Origin: M2408 sp040386975
GTDB taxonomy: Bacteria > Bacteroidota > Bacteroidia > Flavobacteriales_D > Crocinitomicaceae
Assembly (NCBI GenBank): GCA_040386975.1
Contig: JAZKEO010000006.1
Location: 124,001-188,000 of the forward strand
Length of the DNA stretch: 64,000 bases
Direction: 5' to 3'
The translations under genes and the position numbers were made by a program. This document shows positions 40,826-50,452 of this stretch, piece after piece. The stretch's first letter is position 1. Every line of letters begins with the position of its first letter. The notes under the pieces were generated by a model that was not told the DNA's origin, did not search any database, and saw nothing but the letters and a program-made list of their open reading frames with translations.

Positions 40826-42168
40826 TGGGAAGAAGATTGTTGTTAGAACACGATGCTGTTCCAGGAATTGAAACATTTGAAGTTTACAGAAAAAACGGAG
40901 GATACCGTTCAGTTGAAAAAGCTTTGAAAACGATGTCTCCGCAACAGATTGTTGAAGAAGTTCAAAAATCTGGTTTAAGAGGTCGTGGTGGTGCTGGATT
41001 TCCTACGGGAATGAAATGGTCATTTTTGGCTAAACCAGAAGGTGTTCCAAGGTATTTATTGTGTAACGCTGATGAATCTGAACCAGGTACATTCAAAGAT
41101 CGTTATTTGATGGAAAAAATTCCTCATTTATTGATTGAAGGAATGATTACTTCAAGTTATGCTTTGGGATGTAATTTATCATTCATTTATATTCGTGGAG
41201 AATATATGTGGATTTTGGAAATACTAGAAAAAGCAATTGCTGAAGCTTACGCAAACGGATTTTTAGGAAAAAACATTTTAGGTTCAGGTTTTGATTTAGA
41301 TTTACGTGTTGCTCCAGGTGGAGGTGCATATATTTGTGGAGAAGAAACGGCATTAATCGAATCTTTAGAAGGAAAAAGAGGAAATCCAAGAATCAAACCA
41401 CCATTTCCTGCTGTTGTAGGACTTTGGGGTTGTCCAACGGTTGTAAATAACGTTGAAACTTTAGCTGCAGTTGTTCCTATTGTGAACGATGGAGGTGAAG
41501 AATACGCAAAAGTTGGTGTTGGAAAAAGTACGGGTACAAAATTAATTTCTGCTTGTGGAAACTTGGCTCGTCCAGGAGTTTACGAGATTGAAATGGGAAT
41601 GACGGTAGAAGAATTTATCTACGGAGACGATTGGTGTCGCGGAATCGCAAATGGTAAGAAGTTAAAAGCTTTTGTTCCTGGAGGTTCTTCAGTTCCAATT
41701 TTACCACATTATTTAGTGACAAAAACGGCTGCTGGTGATGATCGTATCATGAGTTACGAAGGTTTATCAGAAGGAGGATTTGCAACAGGATCAATGCTTG
41801 GTTCTGGTGGATTTATTGTTTTTGACGAAGACCAATGTATCGTAAGAAATACGTGGAATTTTGCTCGTTTTTATGCGCATGAATCGTGTGGACAATGTTC
41901 GCCTTGTCGTGAAGGAACAGGTTGGATGGAAAAAGTTTTACACCGTTTGGAAACAGGAAAAGGAAATCTGCGTGACATCGATTTGTTGGCAGAAATCAAT
42001 AAAAAAATCGAAGGAAATACAATTTGTCCTTTGGGTGATGCTGCTGCGTGGCCAGTTGCTGCTGCAATTCGTCATTTTAAGGAAGAATTCGAATGGCACG
42101 TAAATGAGCCGATTGAATCACAAAAAAGAAATTTTGGTTTAGCGAAAGAAGTTTCGTTTGCTAAGTAG
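40825..42168 (+). CDS. nuoF: NADH-quinone oxidoreductase subunit F (NADH- and FMN-binding)
   Basis: 51-kDa subunit where NADH is oxidised. The 447-residue protein shows the FMN/NADH site GLRGRGGAGFPTGMKW (near residue 52), GAYICGEETALIESLEGKRG (near 170) and the N3 cluster ligands ESCGQCSPCREG (near 352) with a fourth Cys in NTICPLGDA (near 395). Standard length and intact. Confidence 0.97.
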   Translation: MGRRLLLEHDAVPGIETFEVYRKNGGYRSVEKALKTMSPQQIVEEVQKSGLRGRGGAGFPTGMKWSFLAKPEGVPRYLLCNADESEPGTFKDRYLMEKIPHLLIEGMITSSYALGCNLSFIYIRGEYMWILEILEKAIAEAYANGFLGKNILGSGFDLDLRVAPGGGAYICGEETALIESLEGKRGNPRIKPPFPAVVGLWGCPTVVNNVETLAAVVPIVNDGGEEYAKVGVGKSTGTKLISACGNLARPGVYEIEMGMTVEEFIYGDDWCRGIANGKKLKAFVPGGSSVPILPHYLVTKTAAGDDRIMSYEGLSEGGFATGSMLGSGGFIVFDEDQCIVRNTWNFARFYAHESCGQCSPCREGTGWMEKVLHRLETGKGNLRDIDLLAEINKKIEGNTICPLGDAAAWPVAAAIRHFKEEFEWHVNEPIESQKRNFGLAKEVSFAK

Positions 42169-42181
42169 ATATAAATAAATT

Positions 42182-42226
42182 ACTTTGCGCTCTTTGCGAA
42201 AAATCTTTGCAAACTTTGCGTTAAAA
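42182..42226. repeat. CTTTGCG-type intergenic repeat between nuoF and nuoG
   Basis: ACTTTGCGCTCTTTGCG, then ATCTTTGC and AACTTTGCGTTAAAA: four versions of CTTTGCG in 45 bp, filling the 69-bp gap. Same family as 40222-40252. Confidence 0.6.
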
Positions 42227-42237
42227 ACAAACAAATT

Positions 42238-43194
42238 ATGGTAAAAGTAACCATTGACGATAAAACAATTGAAGTAGAACCAGGAACTACCATTCTTAGT
42301 GCTGCTCGTCAAATTGGAGGAGAAGTTGTTCCACCAGCGATGTGTTTTTACAGTAAATTACCAGGTACTGGTGGTAAATGTAGAACGTGTTTGGTTGAAG
42401 TTTCTCAAGGTTCTGAAAAAGATCCTCGACCAATGCCAAAATTAGTAGCATCTTGTTCAACTCCTGTAATGGACGGAATGGTTGTTAAAAATAAAACGAG
42501 CGAAAAAGTTCATGATGGACGTGGAGCAGTTGTTGAATTTTTATTGATTAATCACCCTTTAGATTGTCCAGTTTGTGATCAAGCGGGAGAATGTCATTTG
42601 CAAGATTTAGGTTTTGAACATGGTGGTGAAGGAACACGTTACGAAGAAAAAAGAAGAACTTTTGATCCAATTGATATAGGAAACAAGATTAAATTGCACA
42701 TGAATCGCTGTATTTTATGTTACAGATGTGTTGAAGTTGCAAATCAATTGACAGGAAAACGTATGCATGGTGTTTTAGGACGTGGTGAACATGCTGAAAT
42801 TAGTACTTATATTGAAAACGCAATCGAAAATGATTTCTCAGGAAATATGATTGATGTTTGTCCTGTTGGAGCATTAACTGATAAAACTTTCCGTTTCAAA
42901 AGCCGTGTTTGGTTCTTAAAACCAATGGAAGCTTCTTGCGAATGTTCAAAATGTTCTGGAAGTGCTATTGTTTGGATGTTTGGAAATGAAATTTACCGTG
43001 TTACTGCTCGTAAAGATCAATACGGAGAAGTGGAAGATAAAGATGGAAAAACAGCTTGGATTTGCAACGAATGTCGTTTTGACAAAAAAGATGTTGCCAA
43101 ATGGAATATCGCTGGACCAAGAACAATCAACAGACATTCTGTAATTTCTCAAGGAAATTATGTAAGTCCAAGAAATACTAAAAAATTAAATTAA
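42238..43194 (+). CDS. nuoG: NADH-quinone oxidoreductase subunit G, short form
   Basis: Iron-sulfur subunit carrying several clusters. The 318-residue protein has the 2Fe-2S N1b ligands (PAMCFY, GGKCRTCLVE, VASCSTPV), the His/Cys ligands of N5 (HPLDCPVCDQAGEC), the N4 ligands (NRCILCYRCVE, DVCPVGAL) and a last Cys set (SCECSKCSGS, CNECR) from the start of the molybdopterin-type domain. The large C-terminal domain of canonical NuoG (750-900 residues) is absent. The gene ends cleanly and nuoH follows 5 bp later, so this is a natural short form, as in related bacteria, not a break. Confidence 0.93.
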   Translation: MVKVTIDDKTIEVEPGTTILSAARQIGGEVVPPAMCFYSKLPGTGGKCRTCLVEVSQGSEKDPRPMPKLVASCSTPVMDGMVVKNKTSEKVHDGRGAVVEFLLINHPLDCPVCDQAGECHLQDLGFEHGGEGTRYEEKRRTFDPIDIGNKIKLHMNRCILCYRCVEVANQLTGKRMHGVLGRGEHAEISTYIENAIENDFSGNMIDVCPVGALTDKTFRFKSRVWFLKPMEASCECSKCSGSAIVWMFGNEIYRVTARKDQYGEVEDKDGKTAWICNECRFDKKDVAKWNIAGPRTINRHSVISQGNYVSPRNTKKLN

Positions 43195-43199
43195 TCGAG

Positions 43200-44237
43200 A
43201 TGTTAGAAAAGCTAATTTTAGTTCTCATAATTTTTTCTATTTCATTAGGGATTGCAATGTATGCTACCTATTTTGAAAGAAAAGTTGCCGCTTGGTTTCA
43301 AGACCGTGTTGGACCAGATAGAGCAGGACCATGGGGACTTTTACAGCCACTTGCTGATGGTGGAAAATTATTTATGAAGGAAGATTTTATTCCGCGTCAT
43401 GCCGATAAATGGTTGTTTATCATGGGGCCAGGAATTGCGATGTTTACTTCACTTATGACAAGTACAATCATTCCTTGGGGACCAGATTTAGTTACTGCAG
43501 GTGGAAATATTGTTTTGCAAGTTGCTGATTTTAATATCGGAATCTTATTCATTTTAGGAGTTGTTTCAATAGGTGTTTACGGAATCATGATTGGTGGATG
43601 GGCATCAAACAATAAATTCTCTTTATTTGGAGCGATTCGTGCTTCTTCGCAAATGATTTCTTACGAACTTGCAATGGGAATTTCAGTTATCACAATCGTA
43701 ATGATGACGGGAAGTTTAAGTTTAAGAGAAATTACCGATGCGCAACATGGATTTTGGAATGATGGATGGTTTACTTGGAATGTTTTTAGTCAACCAGTTG
43801 CCTTTTTAATCTTTTTTGTTTGTTCGTTAGCTGAATTAAACAGAGCTCCTTTCGACTTAGCAGAATGTGAAAGTGAATTAATTGGAGGTTATCATACGGA
43901 ATACGGTTCTATGAAAATGGGATTCTATTTATTCGCTGAATACATTGGAATGTTTATTTCTTCCGCAGTAATCGCTATTTTATTCTTCGGAGGATATAAT
44001 TTCCCAGGAATGGATTTGGTAAGTGGAAATACCTTAGCAATTTTAGGTGTTTTAACTTTATTTGCAAAAATATTTTTCTTCATTTTTGTCATCATGTGGA
44101 TTCGTTGGACTTTACCGCGTTTCCGTTTTGATCAATTGATGCACTTAGGATGGAAAAGCATGATTCCAATTTCATTGATAAATTTATTAGTAACAGGATT
44201 GGTAATTGCTTTTACGAGCGGTTGGTTCAATAAATAA
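43200..44237 (+). CDS. nuoH: NADH-quinone oxidoreductase subunit H
   Basis: Membrane subunit that links the quinone chamber to the proton pumps, 345 residues with eight helices. Conserved loops ERKVAAWFQDRVGPDRAGPW (near residue 27), ELNRAPFDLAECESELIGGY (near 212) and TLPRFRFDQLMHLGWK (near 300) are intact. Confidence 0.97.
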   Translation: MLEKLILVLIIFSISLGIAMYATYFERKVAAWFQDRVGPDRAGPWGLLQPLADGGKLFMKEDFIPRHADKWLFIMGPGIAMFTSLMTSTIIPWGPDLVTAGGNIVLQVADFNIGILFILGVVSIGVYGIMIGGWASNNKFSLFGAIRASSQMISYELAMGISVITIVMMTGSLSLREITDAQHGFWNDGWFTWNVFSQPVAFLIFFVCSLAELNRAPFDLAECESELIGGYHTEYGSMKMGFYLFAEYIGMFISSAVIAILFFGGYNFPGMDLVSGNTLAILGVLTLFAKIFFFIFVIMWIRWTLPRFRFDQLMHLGWKSMIPISLINLLVTGLVIAFTSGWFNK

Positions 44238-44244
44238 GATTAGT

Positions 44245-44787
44245 ATGCAGAGTTTATCCAATAAAAGTAAAGTAGTTTCTGATAAACCAATGACTTTTGT
44301 CGAAAAGTTATATTTACCAGCTATTTTCTCAGGTATGTGGATTACGTTTAAACATTTATTTCGTAAGCACAATACCTTAAAATATCCAGAACAAACGAAA
44401 GTTTTTGCTCCAGTTTACAGAGGAATGCACGTTTTGAAACGCGATGAAGAAGGTCGTGAAAACTGTACAGCTTGTGGTTTGTGTGCTGTTGCTTGTCCAG
44501 CAGAGGCAATTACAATGGTTGCTGCTGAACGTAAAAAAGGAGAAGAAAATTTATACCGTGAAGAAAAATACGCTGAAATATATGAAATCAATATGTTGCG
44601 TTGTATTTTCTGTGGTTTATGTGAAGAAGCTTGCCCAAAAGAAGCAATTTTCTTAACAGATAGACTTGTACCAACAGAATATGAAAGAGAAAGTTTCATC
44701 TACGGTAAAGATAAATTAGTTGAATCAGTGGATTATAGAATTGATATTACTGACAGACAACACACAGGTAAACGAACAGAAATATGA
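44245..44787 (+). CDS. nuoI: NADH-quinone oxidoreductase subunit I
   Basis: Ferredoxin-like subunit with two 4Fe-4S clusters (N6a, N6b), 180 residues. Both motifs are complete: CTACGLCAVACPAEAI (near 73) and CIFCGLCEEACPKEAI (near 118). The ATG at 44245 avoids a longer start that would lie inside nuoH. It overlaps nuoJ by 4 bp. Confidence 0.95.
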   Translation: MQSLSNKSKVVSDKPMTFVEKLYLPAIFSGMWITFKHLFRKHNTLKYPEQTKVFAPVYRGMHVLKRDEEGRENCTACGLCAVACPAEAITMVAAERKKGEENLYREEKYAEIYEINMLRCIFCGLCEEACPKEAIFLTDRLVPTEYERESFIYGKDKLVESVDYRIDITDRQHTGKRTEI

Positions 44788-45299
44788 ATACGATAGAATT
44801 AATCATATACATACTTGGAGGCTTGACAATTGGTTCAGCTTTGATGGTAATTTTGAGTAAACATCCAGTAAGAAGTGTCATTTATTTGATTTTGACTTTC
44901 TTTTTAATTTCAGCAAATTACATAATGCTTAATGCTCAGTTTGTAGCAATTGTAAACATCATTGTCTATGCTGGAGCGATTATGGTCTTGTTCCTCTTCG
45001 TTTTGATGTTACTGAATTTAAGCAAAGAAAACGAGCCAAAATCATCCATTTTGATAAAATTATCTGCAGCCTTAGCTGGTGGTTCTTTAATCGTAGTTTT
45101 GATAGCAGGAGTTAAAGACAGCGTTGTTCTTGGATTAACAGAAAAAGTAACGGACAACAATTCTGGTTTGATTGAGAACTTAGGAAATTTATTATTTACA
45201 AAATATGTTTTGCCTTTTGAAGTTTCATCAATACTATTTATTTCAGCTATGGTTGGAGCAGTATTGTTAGCAAAACGTGAAAAACAAATAATTGAATAG
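44784..45299 (+). CDS. nuoJ: NADH-quinone oxidoreductase subunit J
   Basis: Membrane subunit of 171 residues with five helices. KHPVRSVIYLILTFFLISANY and NIIVYAGAIMVLFLFVLML are the conserved helices, including the pi-bulge helix next to the quinone channel. Confidence 0.95.
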   Translation: MNTIELIIYILGGLTIGSALMVILSKHPVRSVIYLILTFFLISANYIMLNAQFVAIVNIIVYAGAIMVLFLFVLMLLNLSKENEPKSSILIKLSAALAGGSLIVVLIAGVKDSVVLGLTEKVTDNNSGLIENLGNLLFTKYVLPFEVSSILFISAMVGAVLLAKREKQIIE

Positions 45300-45301
45300 G
45301 T

Positions 45302-45631
45302 ATGATTTTAGCAACAGTTTTTGAATCTGGAGTATCGATTCAATATTATTTAATTTTAGCAACCGTACTTTTTGTAATCGGAGCTATCGGTGTTTTAACA
45401 CGCAGAAATTCAATCATTTTACTGATGTGTATCGAGTTAATGCTAAATGCAGCAAATTTACTTTTGGTTGCATTCTCATCATATTTCGGAAAAGCAGATG
45501 GTCAAATCTTTGTATTCTTCATCATGGTTGTAGCAGCTGCAGAAGCGACTGTTGGTTTATCAATTTTAGTGATGGCTTACAGAAATGCTCGTACAGTTGA
45601 CGTTGGACTTTTCAATAAATTAAAAGGATAA
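45302..45631 (+). CDS. nuoK: NADH-quinone oxidoreductase subunit K
   Basis: Small pump subunit, 109 residues, three helices. The conserved Glu residues sit in MCIELMLNAANLLLVAF and in VAAAEATVGLSILV. It begins 2 bp after nuoJ. Confidence 0.96.
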   Translation: MILATVFESGVSIQYYLILATVLFVIGAIGVLTRRNSIILLMCIELMLNAANLLLVAFSSYFGKADGQIFVFFIMVVAAAEATVGLSILVMAYRNARTVDVGLFNKLKG

Positions 45632-45634
45632 AAA

Positions 45635-47554
45635 ATGACAATAGAAACACTTATATTAAGCATTTTAGCACTTCCTTTACTTGGAGCCTTGATTAACGGT
45701 ATTTTCGGAAAAAATCTTCCTAAAAAAATCGTTGGTTCAATCGCTACTTTAGTAATGTTTGCATCGTTTGGATTGGCAGTAGTTGCTTTTTCATCTTTGC
45801 ATGAAATGAAAATTGTTCATTTGTATCAATTTTTAAATTTTGATAGCTTTAAATTAAATTTCAGTTTGCAAGTCGATGCACTTTCTATGTGGATGACTTT
45901 GATTGTTACTGGAGTTGGTTCTTTGATTCACTTGTTCTCAATGGGATACATGAGCCACGATAAAGGATATTACAAATTCTTTACTTACTTAAACATCTTT
46001 ATCTTCTCGATGTTGATTTTGATTTTAGGAAGTAATTATTTCATGCTTTTCTTTGGATGGGAAGGTGTTGGAATTTGTTCTTACTTATTAATCGGATTTC
46101 ACTTCAGTGATGAGAAAAAAGGTCTTTTAAACAGTGTTGCTGCAAGAAAAGCTTTCATCATGAACCGTATTGGAGATTTAGGTTTGTTAATCGGTTTGTT
46201 TTTGATTTTAGCTCAATTCGGAACACTTGAATACAGAGAATTAGCTCAAATGATTTTAGTTGATGGAATCAATCCTACAACTTGGATGATGTTTGGAATT
46301 ACTTTCTGTTTATTTGTTGGTGCAACGGGTAAATCGGCACAAATTCCATTGTTCACTTGGTTGCCAGATGCGATGGCGGGACCAACACCAGTTTCAGCTT
46401 TGATCCACGCTGCGACGATGGTAACAGCAGGTATTTTCTTGGTTGTTCGTTCAAATTTCTTGTTTGAATTAGCTCCAATGACGCAAGATATTATGTTGTA
46501 TGTTGGTTTAGCGACTTCTTTGGTTGCAGCTTTCATCGCGATGCGTCAAAACGATATCAAAAAAGTATTGGCTTATTCAACGGTTTCACAATTAGGATTC
46601 ATTTTTGTTTCACTTGGAATGGGTGGTTATACAGCTGCAATTTTCCACGTAACAACTCACGCATTTTTTAAAGCACTTTTATTCTTGGGTTCAGGTTCTG
46701 TGATTCACGCGATGTCTGACGAGCAAGACATTCGTCAAATGGGAGGTTTGAAAAAATTCATTCCAATCACACACATCACTTTTTTAATTGGAACTTTAGC
46801 CATTGCTGGTTTCCCATTTCTTTCAGGATTTTTCTCCAAAGATGAAATTTTAGCTCATGCTTTACACCACAATATCGTTATCTACATTTTGTTAGCTTTC
46901 AGTGCTTTGTTGACTGCGATTTATATGTTCAGATTGTATTTTGTTGTTTTCTATGGAAAATTCAGAGGAACTGAGGAAGTGAAACACCATTTGCATGAAA
47001 GTCCATTAAACATGACTTTACCTTTGATGGTTTTAGCTGTACTTTCTGTTATCGGTGGAGTTTTAAATATTCCAAGCTTATTTGGAGAAGGAATGGCTCA
47101 TTGGATGTCTCATTTCTTGGAAAACACGACTTTAGGTTTAAACATGGTTGAGCCAGTACATTTATCAAATGCACAAACAATCATGTTGATGACTTCCGCT
47201 TCGGTTTTAACCTTAATAGCTTTAATCGTGTCTTACATCGTTTATGTGAAAAAAGAAAGTGTACCCGTTTCAGACGATAAAATTTCTGGTTGGGTAAAAG
47301 CTTCAGCAAACAAATTATATTTTGATGAAATTTATAATTTCCTTTTTGTGAAACCAATTGAAATACTTTCTTCTTTAGGGCATAAATTCTTCGAAATAGC
47401 TTTCTTGAATAAATCTATTTATGGTTTTGCCAATTTAGTTGGAAAATCAGGTGAAATCGTTCGTAAATGGCAATCTGGAGTTGTTTCCAGCTACATTTTA
47501 TGGATGGTTTTCGGTATTGTTGGTTTAGTAGTATATTATTTAATAAAAAAATAA
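45635..47554 (+). CDS. nuoL: NADH-quinone oxidoreductase subunit L (proton pump)
   Basis: Largest antiporter-like pump subunit with the lateral helix, 639 residues. GWEGVGICSYLLIGF (near 145), PLFTWLPDAMAGPTPVSALI with the key Lys upstream (near 240), and KKVLAYSTVSQLGF (near 308) are intact. The C-terminal 100 residues include the end of the lateral helix (SSYILWMVFGIVGLVVYYL). Confidence 0.97.
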   Translation: MTIETLILSILALPLLGALINGIFGKNLPKKIVGSIATLVMFASFGLAVVAFSSLHEMKIVHLYQFLNFDSFKLNFSLQVDALSMWMTLIVTGVGSLIHLFSMGYMSHDKGYYKFFTYLNIFIFSMLILILGSNYFMLFFGWEGVGICSYLLIGFHFSDEKKGLLNSVAARKAFIMNRIGDLGLLIGLFLILAQFGTLEYRELAQMILVDGINPTTWMMFGITFCLFVGATGKSAQIPLFTWLPDAMAGPTPVSALIHAATMVTAGIFLVVRSNFLFELAPMTQDIMLYVGLATSLVAAFIAMRQNDIKKVLAYSTVSQLGFIFVSLGMGGYTAAIFHVTTHAFFKALLFLGSGSVIHAMSDEQDIRQMGGLKKFIPITHITFLIGTLAIAGFPFLSGFFSKDEILAHALHHNIVIYILLAFSALLTAIYMFRLYFVVFYGKFRGTEEVKHHLHESPLNMTLPLMVLAVLSVIGGVLNIPSLFGEGMAHWMSHFLENTTLGLNMVEPVHLSNAQTIMLMTSASVLTLIALIVSYIVYVKKESVPVSDDKISGWVKASANKLYFDEIYNFLFVKPIEILSSLGHKFFEIAFLNKSIYGFANLVGKSGEIVRKWQSGVVSSYILWMVFGIVGLVVYYLIKK

Positions 47555-47558
47555 GGAT

Positions 47559-49001
47559 TTGGAACTGTTAATTATTCCCTTAGTATTTGCACTTATCTCT
47601 TGTTTCTTGCCGAAACAAATGCTTAAGTATTTCAGCATCGCTGGAGCAATCACCTCATTAGTGGTTGCTGCTGCACATGCTATTTCATATTGTGGTTCAT
47701 CTCATTATGTTTCAATCTTTGATCCAAATAATGTAACAAATTTTGGTCTGACTTTTAAAATGGGTTACGACGGAATGAGTTTATTTATGGTTATTTTGAC
47801 AAACACCATTATTCCATTAATCGTATTAAGTAACATCAAAAATGAAATCGCTTCAAACGTGAAATTTGTTTCTATGTTGTTTTTAATGCAATTTGCTTTG
47901 ATTGGTGTTTTCACTTCGATGGACGGAATGATGTTTTACGTTTTCTGGGAAATCACTTTGATTCCTGTTTTCTTAATCGCTTTATGGTTTGGAGCTGAGG
48001 AACGTAAAAAAATCTTAATGAAATTCTTCATTTACACTTTTGTAGGTTCATTAGCAATGTTACTTTCTTTGATCGCTATTAAATCAAATGCTTTGAGTTT
48101 TTCTCACGAAGATTTAATGGCTGTTCAACTAACATCAAAAACTGCTTTTTGGATTATGGGTGGTTTCTTTTTAGCTTTTGCGATTAAAACACCAGTTTTC
48201 CCTTTTCATACATGGCAGCCAGATACCTACACTGTTTCGCCAATGGCAGGAACAATGTTACTTTCAGCTTTGATGTTGAAAATGGCACTTTACGGAATGG
48301 TTCGTTGGATGATTCCACTTGCTCCTGAAGCGATGGAATGTATGTTGCCAATCGTTGTGACTTTATCTTTAATCGGAATTGTTTACACAGCAATTTTAGC
48401 AATTAAACAAGCAGACATCAAACGCATTTTTGCTTTTGCTTCGATTTCCCACGTTGGATTGATTGCTGCAGGTATCATGATTTTCAGTAAAGAATCTTTA
48501 AACGCCTCTTTCTTGCAAATGTTTAACCACAGTTTGGTAGCTTTAGGTTTATTCCTTTGTGCTGGAATTTTGGAGCAACGCATGAATACACGCAACATTT
48601 ACGAATTAGGTGGAATTGCAAAATTGGCTCCGAAATTTGGTTTTTGGTTCGCAATCATTGGTTTTGCTTCTGTTTCAGTTCCATTTTCAAGTGGATTTAT
48701 TGGAGAATTTTTATTGCTAAAAGAATTATATGATTACCAATGGATTGTTGGTTTACTTGCTGGAACAACATTAGTTTTCGGTGCGGTTTATACTTTGAGA
48801 GCATATCAATTAAGTATGTTCGGAGCTCCAAAACAAGAAGCATTTATAGATTTATCTTGGAACGAATGGATCGTTTTCTTCGTTGTGGGAATCTTAATTT
48901 TAGCAATCGGTTTGTTTCCACAAGTTATTTTTGACTTTGTTGGACCAAGTATCGATAAGCTTATGGAATCAGTTGAATTATCAAAAAATATCGTAGAATA
49001 A
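47559..49001 (+). CDS. nuoM: NADH-quinone oxidoreductase subunit M (proton pump)
   Basis: Antiporter-like pump subunit, 480 residues. FYVFWEITLIPVFLIALWFG with the conserved Glu (near 130), PVFPFHTWQPDTYTVSPMAG (near 212) and KRIFAFASISHVGLI (near 286) are complete. The start appears to be TTG at 47559, four bases after the nuoL stop, with AAGGA directly before it; no ATG is available before the first helix. Confidence 0.94.
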   Translation: MELLIIPLVFALISCFLPKQMLKYFSIAGAITSLVVAAAHAISYCGSSHYVSIFDPNNVTNFGLTFKMGYDGMSLFMVILTNTIIPLIVLSNIKNEIASNVKFVSMLFLMQFALIGVFTSMDGMMFYVFWEITLIPVFLIALWFGAEERKKILMKFFIYTFVGSLAMLLSLIAIKSNALSFSHEDLMAVQLTSKTAFWIMGGFFLAFAIKTPVFPFHTWQPDTYTVSPMAGTMLLSALMLKMALYGMVRWMIPLAPEAMECMLPIVVTLSLIGIVYTAILAIKQADIKRIFAFASISHVGLIAAGIMIFSKESLNASFLQMFNHSLVALGLFLCAGILEQRMNTRNIYELGGIAKLAPKFGFWFAIIGFASVSVPFSSGFIGEFLLLKELYDYQWIVGLLAGTTLVFGAVYTLRAYQLSMFGAPKQEAFIDLSWNEWIVFFVVGILILAIGLFPQVIFDFVGPSIDKLMESVELSKNIVE

Positions 49002-49002
49002 G

Positions 49003-50379
49003 ATGGAAGCGTTGATTATTATTTTTATCACAGGATTGATTGCCATGTTTATTGCCATGGCTAAAAAGCCAGTCTTGGTTTTAATTACGGCAATGCTTGG
49101 TTTGTTAACTGCCTTAAGCTCTTTGATTTATCAGGTTAATTTTCCTTACGAATGGTTGCATTATGACGGATTGAAATTCGATATTTATGCCAATATGTAT
49201 GGAATTGTTGCTTTGAGTTTTGGTCTACTTATTATCCTTGCGGGTTACCAAAATTTCAAAAAAGAACCTGAACATACAGGAGAATACATTTCTTTGCTTT
49301 TGTTCTCGCTTTGTGGAGTTTTGTGTATGCTTTCATTTACGGACTTATTCATGTTTTTCTTAGGTTTAGAAATTCTTTCAATTCCAATTTACGTGATGGC
49401 GGGAAGTAGAAAAAAAGATTTGAAATCAAGTGAAGCTTCCATGAAATATTTCTTCACAGGAGCTTTCGCAACAGGAGTTTTATTATTTGGTATCGCTTGG
49501 CTTTATGGAGCAGTTGGAACGTTTAAAATCGATGAAATTGCCTTAGCTATTGAAAACCCAGCAACACATTCTTCTTTGTTGTTTATTGGAGTTTTACTTA
49601 TCATGGCTTCGTTTTTATTCAAAATTGGTGCTGCACCTTTTCATTTTTGGAGTCCAGATGTGTATGGCGGAAGTCCAAACGTAGTAACAGCATTCATGGC
49701 TTCTGTTGTGAAATTAGCAGCTTTCGGAGCTTTCTTAAAATTGTTTACAACAGCTTTTGGCGGAATCCACGATTTTTGGGCACCAGCTTTGGTGATTTTA
49801 TCTATCTTAACAATGTTTGTCGGAAACTTAACAGCAATCAGACAAACGAAATTCAAGCGTTTAATTGCTTATTCAAGTATCACACATGCAGGATATGCTT
49901 TAATGACAATCATTTCTAAAAGTTACGACAGTGCGTTTAATTTATGGGTTTACTTCTTAGCTTACGGTTTCTCAATCATTGCTTTAATTGTGATTTCAAA
50001 AATTATAGATGACGAAGAAGACGATTTAGCTTCATACAAAGGTTTTGCTCGTAAAAATCCATTCGCTGGTTTTGTTTTGATTTTGTCTTTGTTGTCTTTG
50101 GCTGGTGTACCACCTTTAGCAGGATTCTTCGGTAAATACTTAGTTTTCTCAAGTGTTTTTACTGAATATCCAACTTTGGTAATCATCGCTTTAGCAAACT
50201 CAGGAATTGCGATTTATTACTATTTAAGAATGATTTCTTCTTCTATGACAAAAGATGATTCCACCTCGGCGGAGAGCAACGAAGAAGCAGTTCCTTACAA
50301 AATAGAGCCAATATATGCTATTGTGTTAGTGATTTGTGCGATTGGTTTGTTGGCTGGTGGAGCGGTTACGATGTTTTAA
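49003..50379 (+). CDS. nuoN: NADH-quinone oxidoreductase subunit N (proton pump)
   Basis: Third antiporter-like subunit, 458 residues. FLGLEILSIPIYVMAG (near 118), APFHFWSPDVYGGSPNVVTA (near 210) and KRLIAYSSITHAGYAL (near 285) mark NuoN. It closes the operon one base after nuoM and is followed by a terminator. The C-terminal loop (SSSMTKDDSTSAESNEEA) is polar and longer than in many homologues. Confidence 0.95.
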   Translation: MEALIIIFITGLIAMFIAMAKKPVLVLITAMLGLLTALSSLIYQVNFPYEWLHYDGLKFDIYANMYGIVALSFGLLIILAGYQNFKKEPEHTGEYISLLLFSLCGVLCMLSFTDLFMFFLGLEILSIPIYVMAGSRKKDLKSSEASMKYFFTGAFATGVLLFGIAWLYGAVGTFKIDEIALAIENPATHSSLLFIGVLLIMASFLFKIGAAPFHFWSPDVYGGSPNVVTAFMASVVKLAAFGAFLKLFTTAFGGIHDFWAPALVILSILTMFVGNLTAIRQTKFKRLIAYSSITHAGYALMTIISKSYDSAFNLWVYFLAYGFSIIALIVISKIIDDEEDDLASYKGFARKNPFAGFVLILSLLSLAGVPPLAGFFGKYLVFSSVFTEYPTLVIIALANSGIAIYYYLRMISSSMTKDDSTSAESNEEAVPYKIEPIYAIVLVICAIGLLAGGAVTMF

Positions 50380-50407
50380 AATAATAACTCTTTATAAAAC
50401 AAAAAAC

Positions 50408-50429
50408 GCTCAAGAGATTGAGCATTTTT
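50408..50429 (+). terminator. intrinsic terminator of the nuo operon
   Basis: Stem GCTCAA/TTGAGC (50408-50413 with 50418-50423), loop GAGA, then A and five T. It lies 29 bp after the nuoN stop. Confidence 0.75.
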
Positions 50430-50452
50430 GTTTGAAGTTAGAATTTATAAAT

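Noticed and set aside
42238..43194. nuoG as a truncated pseudogene
   Set aside because: It is much shorter than E. coli NuoG, but all iron-sulfur ligands are present, the gene ends cleanly and the operon continues, as in other Bacteroidota.
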